The notes under the pieces: model-generated
Told to the model about the DNA's origin: nothing
Seen by the model: the letters and a program-made list of their open reading frames with translations, nothing else
Database searches by the model: none
Shown here: positions 36,650-64,000 of the stretch, piece by piece
Numbering within the stretch: the stretch's first letter is position 1
Layout of the letters: every line of letters begins with the position of its first letter
DNA from: Glandiceps talaboti
Taxonomy: Eukaryota > Hemichordata > Enteropneusta > Spengelidae
Length of the DNA: 64,000 nucleotides
Direction: 5' to 3'
Assembly (NCBI RefSeq): GCF_964340395.1
Contig: NC_135558.1
Location: 6,772,501 to 6,836,500, forward strand
Translations under genes and position numbers: made by a program

Positions 36650-38005
36650 ATTTTATCAAGGCCCAATAAAATCTCCATCAATAAAAATCAAAAGCCATCG
36701 GTTTTCTTACATAATTTAACTCGAATAGGTCCGTGTCTACGTCTGTTCCAACCTGAGAGTTTCGGAGCTTAGTTTAGATACCTTGCAAACAAACGGTCAA
36801 CAGGAGTGAAAACTTAACCTTGGTCCAACTCCCGCTGGCAGCATACTCCGACTGGAAGTACATATAAACAATTAAATTGGCAGGTGCTTATATGGTGCAC
36901 GTGCATCAAGTGAATATCACTGCACTCCATATCGCGTCTCTAAACGTCTGTCTTTGATAGATACATACTTTCAATGAATCAATTAGTTACAAGTTATAAA
37001 TAAACGTCGGATTTCTCTTTATTTTGAAGGACCACAGATCCTTCACAGGAGGGTCTATGGAAGGACACAATCATTGGTTCACTCTTCTAATTCCAAATAG
37101 TTTAAAGATGTCACGCGGTGTCACGGTCGATTTTACTCAATGTAGGATACTTTACTCAAATATATGTAGGATTACTTGAGGTAAAGAAATATGAGGCTGC
37201 AATGTTTTGAAAAAGAAGAGAGGACAGTCTTGGACATATAGTGAGCAATATGTATATAGTGCTGTTATATTGGCATGATGCTGGTGGTTTCATTTAGGCT
37301 ACCATGATAATTACCCTGGCCATATCATATTACCACTCCCACCACACCTTGCATCGTCGGGCATAGATTTCAGGATGATAAAAATGTCGTATTTGATATA
37401 ATATCCCCTCTATGTGATCACATTAGACCTGCAATAGAACATCCTTAACGATAATCTCACAGCTGAAGTCTCCTTAAAGGTCTTCAATTTGTTAAGACGG
37501 ATTGGGGGTAAACAAGATTATAATTGTATTACATTTAAATATACTTGTTTGACCCGGCGTTATTCCTGTCTTGAAAACGTTTTGACCTTTGCAAATTGTC
37601 ATCATTCGTTCTCAACCTAGACTCTCTGACAGCCTCACTGCTTTCGCTAATAAATTGTCTTACATGCGATCACTACTTTCGCTGTGAGTGGACTTTCGCT
37701 GTTTGTGGGTTGCCAGAAGTAACCGTTGGGGGCGACTTGCAGTTCATAGCTAGATCCAGAGATCCTACACGAACCAGGGTCTATCGGTCAAACTGGACAA
37801 ATTCAGAAATTGAGAAAGTACAGAGGTTGTGAGACAGTCTATTTGCTATCCAGGCTTGAAATTAACGTATGTTGATGCCACATCCCTAATGAATTTGACG
37901 TCATGGTTGGCGAGACATGTATAGATTTCATCCCGGCTCAACAGAGATCCCAGGTACTTTGGAACCTTCTACTTACATACATACATAAATAAATACATAC
38001 ATACA

Positions 38006-38092
<87 letters not shown>

Positions 38093-38550
38093 ATACATGC
38101 ATGCATGCATGCATGCATGCATGCATGCATACATACATACATACATACATACATACATACATACATACATACATACATACATACATACATACATACATAC
38201 ATACATACATACATACATACAATATTTTTTCAATACATCATCGATCTCCAAACAAAAAGAATTTTACTGTTAGTAAAGAAATATACAAGAAAAGAACAAC
38301 GACAAAGTTGTCGTTCTGAAGTCAAGATTTGCCATCATTTAAAGTTCCTGCCATTTCATGAAATGTTATGTAGGTTAGGATTTATTTTAGAAGTTCACAA
38401 TTTTTCTTTTCATGACAAAATCCATTTTCATTCTTAATTTAGTTAACTGGCTGTGAATTGCTCGATATTAATGCTTATTGGTAAAAATAGGTCTCAAGTT
38501 TCTTTGGATTATGTCAAAACTTTTGATTGGTCAAAAGTTACCACGTGTTT
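36650..38550. other. Intergenic region between FAM20B and the mosaic receptor gene
   Basis: Upstream of FAM20B and downstream of the receptor gene. No coding exon is recognised; the 78-codon plus-strand frame at 37596-37832 has no homology I can name. It includes a large AAAT/CATG/CATA array. Confidence 0.5.
37973..38220. repeat. (AAAT)n-(CATG)n-(CATA)n compound microsatellite
   Basis: A long AAAT array (about 38005-38095), then CATG units, then a CATA array to 38220. Confidence 0.97.
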
Positions 38551-38554
38551 TAGT

Positions 38555-38560
38555 TTTATT
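38555..38560 (-). terminator. Candidate polyadenylation signal of the mosaic receptor gene
   Basis: Minus-strand AATAAA (plus-strand TTTATT) lies 74 bases beyond the receptor stop codon, implying a very short 3' UTR. Confidence 0.5.
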
Positions 38561-38633
38561 AAATTCCGTTAAATATATTGCATGGTACGCATAGTCTCAT
38601 GACTTCTTCTGTTTCTGGATTGGTTAAAGGTAA

Positions 38634-56712
<18,079 letters not shown>

Positions 56713-57528
56713 GTTTCCTATTAACATAGCGGCTTTCGTCCAAATAACGAACGTCCTGAAGGCCACATTACTAACTCATGGCATTTATTTGGTTTCTGTG
56801 CCGAGTGAAGTGTTTGAAGAAAGTCCTCTATTGATATGGAAATGAACGTGTATGATATGTACACATCACTGGCAGAGTATTACCATGCCCTCTCTGTCCA
56901 AGTGATACGCCTTCAGGTAACAACGTTACATACCATTTCATTTCATTTCGACCCTACACAAAATTAAGGAGGGTGTTTGATAGGCAGTAAAGCCATTGCT
57001 CGTGCATTCTTAGAGAAGTATACAAGGTCAGTACACACAAAGTCGGTATACGATAAACGTCCCTGATTTTAGTATACTTTATTGTTGAATCTAGAATTGT
57101 TACCTTTCTTCCCAACCAGTTCATTGACTGACTGCTGAATAGAATATTCTCTCTTTTATCTCTTTCTACTAAGAAGCAGACAATACACAAGGAGAGCAAT
57201 TCTCGACATTTTGAGCAATAAATCCTAACTGCTCAGTAGATGCATGTACAATACATACTCGAAATGATTCATCAGTTAAGGGAGAATCCCAGGGTTAAGA
57301 GAGCACTCTTTGCTCGCGCGTGACTTGAATTTTTTTCTCTCGATGCATACAAACATGTGCGCCCCTTCTTATGTAAAATGTATAAGTTTATACGGTTCAC
57401 ATAATTACTTTATAAATCTCAATTTTTTAAAGCGTTGTAAAGTCGGCAGACGACAACTGAGGTGAGCCATTGTATAATGAAATGACGTGACTACTCACTA
57501 TAAAATCTAATGTGTAGATGACCATGGT

Positions 57529-57626
57529 ATTTGCATTTATCCTAGGTAACATTATGAATGTATATGTGACCACGGTATTTGCATTTGCCCATCAAATATA
57601 AACAGCAAAATGCAAATGTGATGTCA
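57529..57626. promoter_or_regulatory. Octamer (ATTTGCAT) cluster with CRE-like site
   Basis: Three perfect POU octamers: ATTTGCAT at 57529-57536 and 57577-57584, and ATGCAAAT at 57610-57617. TGATGTCA follows at 57619-57626. The first two lie in a two-copy repeat (GACCAYGGTATTTGCATTT). The cluster lies about 0.8-0.9 kb upstream of the receptor start. Confidence 0.35.
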
Positions 57627-58437
57627 TATTCGTCTATTTAAACATAGCAATTTATATGGTTGAGTGAATAGTGATATTTCTGTAATTAAAGGGGAACAAC
57701 CTGAGTTTGTTTAAGCGTCGGTTTTTTGCATACTTAAAAAGTACTCTCATTATTGTACTTACTGAAGCACATTTAACCACCTGAACTCAAACCTGGTATG
57801 AAGCTACAACTCATAAATGATCCGATGACGTAATTTATGATGCGTATCAAAAAAATGTTGAGGATATCCCTACTATGGAATCAGCTGTTCTAACAATAAC
57901 AATAACAAAAGACAATCGTAATTTTATAGAAGACGTGCATTAACATTAACATTAAGTTGGATCGTGGTTTTATTTTAGTATTTTAACTTACTAGTAAAAA
58001 GCTTATAACTTGTGACCCAGCTTGTACCACTTTAAGTACCTACAATTTCCCACAGTTCACTGTGCGGGAAAAGTATACATCCAGACGGGAGATTTATGCT
58101 ATGGGTCAATTGTATCAGTCGTTGGGATTTCCAATATTGCAATATTTTAAGTGGTTTTAGTCTAGTTTTATTGGGCCTTTTATCAACAATAGTGCAAACA
58201 CATTAAGAAAGTGTAAACTATTCTAATTAATCTTGTGCAGCCCTGTTTTTCAAAGATATCACGTCAGCCTAGTGGTAGTCTCGGTTACCCTAAATCTCAC
58301 TGACTGTTGGTGGCTACTGAGCTGTAGAAGTGGCCGTCGGAAGAGAGCCCCCAGTGGCGAATCGAGTCTGGATAACTGAACAAAGGGGGTCGAAATGAAG
58401 AGGCTGTCGACGGTTGTGGTCTTATGCTTGGGCTTGT

Positions 58438-58530
58438 TTTTGTTTGTTTGTTTGTTTGTTTGTTTGTTTGTGTGTGTGTGTGTGTGTGTTTGTTTGTTTG
58501 TTTGTTTGTCTGTCCGTCTGTATGTCTGCC

Positions 58531-58565
<35 letters not shown>

Positions 58566-58580
58566 TTGTTTGTTTGTTTG
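58438..58580. repeat. (TTTG)n-(GT)n-(CTGT)n microsatellite
   Basis: Mixed TTTG, GT and CTGT arrays, ending with TTTG units. Confidence 0.95.
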
Positions 58581-61207
58581 CTTTCTTTTGGCCAATTCAC
58601 ATCTTGTTTTTGAAATTAAATATTCCTGATTTGGCGCAACGCCACTAAAATCACGTCTTTGGGACTCATCATTTAATGAGAATAAAAATATATCTCAGTG
58701 ATTATACAAACGCAATGTATGAACACTGAACCCATGAGGGATAACACTGGACTTCTTGGGAAACAAGTTTATGACACTGAAAATGGAATCCAGTATAAAC
58801 AAAAGACTATTAATCTGAAAAGGTGTGTATTCAAAATATTACGTGTAATTTGTCCATGAGGACATTCGATTCGAATGAATGATTTCTACTTTACTGTCCT
58901 GGAATACGAACCAGGGAAGATATCGCAACCAAACAAAGTAAAAAAACAGAGGAAACATGTCATTACGTTTGATTGTCCATTCTATAGTCTTCGTGCACCC
59001 GACGAAACTGTTCATACAAGAGCGAAAAATGCGTCTTTTTAGAGGGGTGGGCTTGTGTAGGCTTAGACTAGTGGAAGGGTATGGGGTGGGGGGGGGGCAA
59101 CTCCAACCTCCTAAATGGAGGAATAGAAGTTTATATTTATTCCAACATAGTTATCAAATTGTACACAGTCATAACCCTATATCCAACCACAGACCTTCCA
59201 TCAACGGTCTATGACTCAACCTATTCCTCTGATATTAAAAATATTCAGATAATTGTGCATTTCAACATAACTAATTATTTCCTTTCGCTGTTAGGGAGAG
59301 AGATGTATCCCATGTAATTAGGGAGAAGGCAGTAAGCGCTATTGTCGTGGACAATGCGGAGGGAAGATCTTAACATAGACGTTGGAGAGAAACGTCTATG
59401 CCTATGGTAATATCAAATGACGACGAAGGGGTGGGGGCGGTAGAAGGAAGGAGTGGGTGGGCATATATTAACATATCTTATAGTAGAAGGTGTGTGTACG
59501 AACAACTTTCACTTTCCCTGCTACGTATGTTTTCCTTACCTCAAAAGTTTTATAAGAATAGTTACGACACTTCTGGTGAATAGTTCACAATGATAACTCG
59601 TTGGCTGTACCTGTATTGTGCGGCATGTGAGTGTTACTCAACCCCGGCTCCACCCCAAGATCCACCCTTACATTATTGTGTAGAGGACGAAAGTATCCAT
59701 GTGATCGCATTGATCGTAGTGCCAGTCGTTCTGATTTCTGAGCGATGACCAACGTCGGGCTATCGTTGAAAGTGACGGGTGGAGTTAAAATGTGGACAAT
59801 AACGTAATTGTGAGTCATCAAGTTGTGCTAATAGCTTTAATTTGTACAGTGTCGTTTCTTATGCAACATTCATTGTTCCAAGCACCACAAAGAAATCGAA
59901 CCCTTGAATGACATTTCAATCCGACCACTACAATCGTGGTCTGAGATAAAACTCACTTTTGTAAAAAAAAGAAAAAAAAAGATTTATAATAGTTACCGAA
60001 TATGCACGCCCTAAATATGCTAATCTGGCTCAATACCCCTGCTGGGGGGAGAGGGAGCTAACCTGTAAGGGAAGTCTCCGCTCAGACCTCCAAACTCCAA
60101 AGTGCTGTACATGTTAAACATATTTGTACCACACTTTCAATACGAAAAATTGAATACCTTTTCTCATTAAAAACGTTAACGTCACGTGTATTCTAATAGT
60201 AGCGGTCATGAATTTGTCGCTGTATTGGTTGTGCTCTTGTCTAACATTATGAAAGGCAAATATGGTAACAATTTCTTAAAATAGTGGAGGAGATTACATA
60301 TTAATATTTTGTATTTAACAACACCAAAAAATAAAATTGACCGTTCTCAAACCAGAGGGCAATAAAAAAGAACACCTATCGCACGCACCCTCCCCATATA
60401 TGGGGAGTTGTATGGTAGTGGTTCAATATTCCGAATCCATCCTGGTGGTTCACTGTGAAAGATCATTTGGTGTCGATCAATTTTTGGTTAATATCACCAT
60501 TTACTCCAAATGTCTTTTCTCTCTTTATTTTAAACGTAAGTCCTCTCCAAGGACTGTTTTTGAATACAACGTAACCTGTTTTCCGAGTCGACAAGTACTT
60601 TAGCTCTGAGCATTTTTATAGTTAATTTTAACACAAATGTGGATACTTTATAATACAAAAGATATTTGTATTTTCTTTCCATAGACAAAGTAACTTAAAG
60701 TCGTCAACGTTACATAAGGTTAAGTTTTTGGAGACTTTTTCTGGATTTCTACTTCGTCTTCTTCTAATGCCACACGGCAGGTTTTGTGATTTATAATTAT
60801 TTCAAATTGTGTTGATTGAAAACAAAACAGACTTAACAAATGTGTAATCACATAGTAAGCTTGTTTGTCTTCCCATACTATCTAGGTGTCAATAATATAT
60901 ATGGTGATCTGGGTCAGTAAAGCCCGGTGTTGTTATTTTTCTTACCTTTCCAAATTAAAGACATTGGAAATGTTATAATAAATTATATCGATTTCCAGAT
61001 CAACTTTGTCTGCTATAAGCCAGGCAGGGTCCAATAAATAAGGTTTCCTCTTGAACAAAGCGAGCTATAAATCAGAGGTGAATCATCATAACTTAAGTTT
61101 ATAATGTAAATAATGTATCAGCTTAGAGTTGGTTTAAATGTGTAGCCTTCATTAAAACAAAAGTTTCTTGAGATTCAAGACATTGGTAGATATGTTACGG
61201 GTTCAAC

Positions 61208-61384
<177 letters not shown>

Positions 61385-62717
61385 GAGAGAGAGGGGGAGA
61401 GAGAGGAAGAGACAAAATATATGTAGTACCTGTACCGCAAGATTACGAAAGATGGTGTTAGTACGCCCTCATCGTTCACTGCTGGAATACTTTTCATAAC
61501 CTGTGGATGACCCCACCCTTTCAAGGTTCATGGATAATGAGTTCGTGACAAAAGTGGCTGGTACATTGAATGATATGACTCAAGCCCGTATTGTTCACAG
61601 GGTGTTGTTCAGTTGTGAGATATCTATTTGAAATTCACTACTATGTTACTGTACCAGTAGCCCAAGTCGTTTATTCACAATATATGTTTGTATTACCTGG
61701 TAAAAAACAGCATGCACGTGTTTTTGAAATGGGCGTTGGCGACGAGTACTCTGGTAATCAATACAACGTTGCCAACATTGATATATGTAAAAATTAAATA
61801 AACTCATGTCATTCTATAATATTTCAGTGCGTTGAAGAGTAAATTCAAACGCGAAACACTATTTTGAATAATTTTGAATTTGACAGGGAAAAAAACATGT
61901 TTTTCTTTTTGGCTAGCGTTGTTTTGGACTACATGCTATACTGTCATTTCAAACGGTAGACTCAAAGCTCTCAACCCTATGCAGTATCAGGAGTATCACA
62001 TTCCAATAAAAAATCAGAACAAAACATTTCATTCAAACATAGACCCTACTCTCGTGTAGGGTCGAAGGACCAAACTTTGAATGTATATATTTGAAAGATT
62101 GAAATACATGTAAGGTGTTCATCAAGTATTTCGTTTGTTCCATGGGTAGGTGATCCAGACTTGGTTGCCAACTTTTATCATTATCAATCAGGAAATGTAA
62201 AATGTGCATGTTTATTTCAACATGGGGACTGACAATACATTTAAAAGGACTGCTTTACATGGTATACTGTTACAAGGTGAGGTTTCTCTGGAAAGTAGCC
62301 AATGCCCCAATGTACACACCCGGCTATGAAAGCTGCTGACGGACATCAAACCGGGTGGTTGAGTATCAACACTCGGGTGGGGTGAAAGCTGTACAGCGTA
62401 ACGATACCTCACGTTTTCAGAAGACATCCAATTTCACTCAAAATAACAAACGTGTCTGGTGAATTCCTACCCCAAATATTTAGTATAAAGTGCAAGTATC
62501 AAGAAAACAGTTGTAATGGTATCTAGGAACATGTTTCGCATTTGTTATGTCACCCCTAAAATATCAATAGAATCGCCCTCTGTAAAAGTGAATGTGATTG
62601 AAGACAATATTTAAATGTGAATAGTAGTAAAGAATTCGTGCCTAGCTTATATTGTGACATTTGTCCCATTTTACCTATACCTTGTACAACTCGCTTGTGC
62701 CTTCTGAAAAGATAGGC

Positions 62718-62804
62718 ATGGCTTTTACGCGAGTTTTTCTTCTGTTGGGCACCTACTTAGCCGTCCGGAACGTCTCCGCCGTACCCATTGGAAACTTGGA
62801 TGCG
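62718..62804 (+). CDS. Probable first coding exon of a secreted protein (partial gene)
   Basis: ATG 62718 opens MAFTRVFLLLGTYLAVRNVS and AVPIGNLDA, a well-formed signal peptide with a plausible cleavage after VSA. It ends in phase 0 at a strong donor, GATGCG|GTAAGT. I found no convincing second exon before the window ends, so the gene probably continues to the right. The protein cannot be identified from this exon. Confidence 0.5.
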
Positions 62805-62829
62805 GTAAGTATTACCTGAGAGATTTAAC

Positions 62830-64000
62830 CTCACGTTTAAGGTGTGTATAGTACAACCTGTTCCACGCCCGATTTTACACGTTCACATTTGTAGTTGGGC
62901 TTCCAATGGTCTGCAAAGTCGTGACCGGCACTCGCATGACATTTCAACTTTTACCTACAGAATTCAACCTTTTTTCGCTAATATTTGTAAACTGATCAAC
63001 AGGTTGTTGGGAAAACCGTACTGTCACTGAGTAAATAGAAATCACTATTTGTTGGGCGTCTGTTACAGATATAGTACGATGGAATCTTATTCATTCAATG
63101 TAAACGCCCAATACCTATTTGCAAGTGAACACATTTAATTGTTTCTTTTTGTTTATCTGCATTCATTACTATTACCTAGAGAAGATAGTTCTCTTACCGC
63201 GATACCATTACCACACAACGTGTCCCAACTTTAGAACTTTCACTAACAATCAATTACTTATTATGATCGCAAAACAAAATGCAAACTGTATTTCAAATTG
63301 TTTCGAAGTAACTAATGATAATTATTCAACGAGGAAAGTGGTATTAACTGTTACGAAAACTTTCGATCGAAAAGATAGGGAGTGGCCGATTGGCCCTCTT
63401 GAGTCAATCAAGGGACACGGTAATGAAGTTGTACGTATCACATATTACCAATGGGACCTGTGTATAAAATTTTCCACTAGGATGTCTTATTCTTTGTACG
63501 GTGGTATGCGTGAAATGTGAAGATTTTAAACTACTTAATCCGCCATGCGTGTCAAAGGTGGCTTTATAAATTTACTAACCTTGTCAAAGGGATCACAGCA
63601 GTGTGAACAGTAAACGTTCAATTATCTCTTTTTGAAAAAGCCCTATATATACTCCTGTGAACACGATTCCCTCACTACTGAACAGTTGTTTGTTTTTTAT
63701 ACACATGCGTATTTAACTTATATACACCTGATATTATTCGTTATATGTACCATAACCCCTGGTGCGTAATCCCCCTTGAGCCTTTCCTGATCATTACAAA
63801 TTGTAACTACAACTTAGGGTCATTCTAGTTGGATGTCCACACGTTATAGATCCGTCGAAAGACCTTGCCTGTAAATTTGTGTATATATGTGCTATTGAGC
63901 TTTTTATATAATTAACATAATGGTTCTGGGACGAGGTCGAAAACAAAAGTACCAACGACGAAGTCGTCATCATGCATGACCGATGCATAATATGCGTTTG
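62830..64000. other. Right-edge sequence, probably intron 1 of the secreted-protein gene
   Basis: No exon with recognisable homology. All acceptors I checked in phase 0 run quickly into stops, except a weak possibility near 63816. The 133-codon plus-strand frame at 63119-63520 has no domain. Confidence 0.35.

Noticed and set aside
37596-37832. 78-codon plus-strand frame
   Set aside because: No homology recognised and no splice context; treated as chance.
58258-58395. Possible second tRNA-derived element (CCTAGTGGTAGTCTCGG, GAATCGAGTCT)
   Set aside because: The A-like and B-like boxes are about 85 bases apart and match poorly, so a tRNA or SINE call is not supported.
63119-63520. 133-codon plus-strand frame near the right edge
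   Set aside because: No recognisable domain, and composition is like the neighbouring non-coding DNA; it probably lies in an intron.

Overview
This is eukaryotic nuclear DNA, AT-rich, with spliced genes, introns of about 0.1-10 kb, many simple-sequence arrays (CATA/GTAT, CAGA/CTGT, GATA, GA, CA), minisatellites, MITE-like fold-back elements and a tRNA-derived SINE. Gene content (CYP1-like P450, FAM20B-type xylose kinase, a mosaic TSP1/EGF/HYR/SEA membrane protein) points to a marine invertebrate, most likely a non-vertebrate deuterostome such as a hemichordate or lancelet. The phylum is an inference and is not proven by the sequence.

Layout: (1) 2049-3611, plus strand, an apparently complete intronless CYP1-like cytochrome P450 with a TATA box upstream and a polyA signal downstream. 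(2) 4-16.2 kb, gene-poor DNA with microsatellites, a roughly 1-kb 23-bp minisatellite and fold-back elements. (3) 16255-33975, minus strand, a complete seven-exon FAM20B homologue (443 aa, Golgi glycosaminoglycan xylosylkinase); a candidate non-coding first exon/promoter lies near 36.03 kb. Its introns carry several MITEs, an inverted pair of a dispersed repeat, a SINE and a tandem multiplication of part of its own exon 2. (4) 38634-56712, minus strand, a 22-exon gene that I reconstructed from splice sites and reading phase. It encodes a 1091-aa type I membrane protein: signal peptide, 8 TSP1 repeats, 2 EGF, 2 HYR, a SEA domain with an autoproteolysis-type site, a third EGF-like module, a transmembrane helix and an acidic tail. 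I do not recognise this combination as a named family; it is the best candidate for something undescribed. (5) 57-62.7 kb, intergenic, with an octamer-motif cluster. (6) 62718-62804, plus strand, a probable signal-peptide first exon of a gene running off the right edge.

FAM20B and the mosaic receptor are both secretory-pathway products and lie in the same orientation, but nothing in the sequence shows a functional link. Exon boundaries were chosen by GT/AG sites that keep phase and preserve domain homology; both multi-exon models sum to exact multiples of three (1332 and 3276 nt including stops). No transcript data were available.
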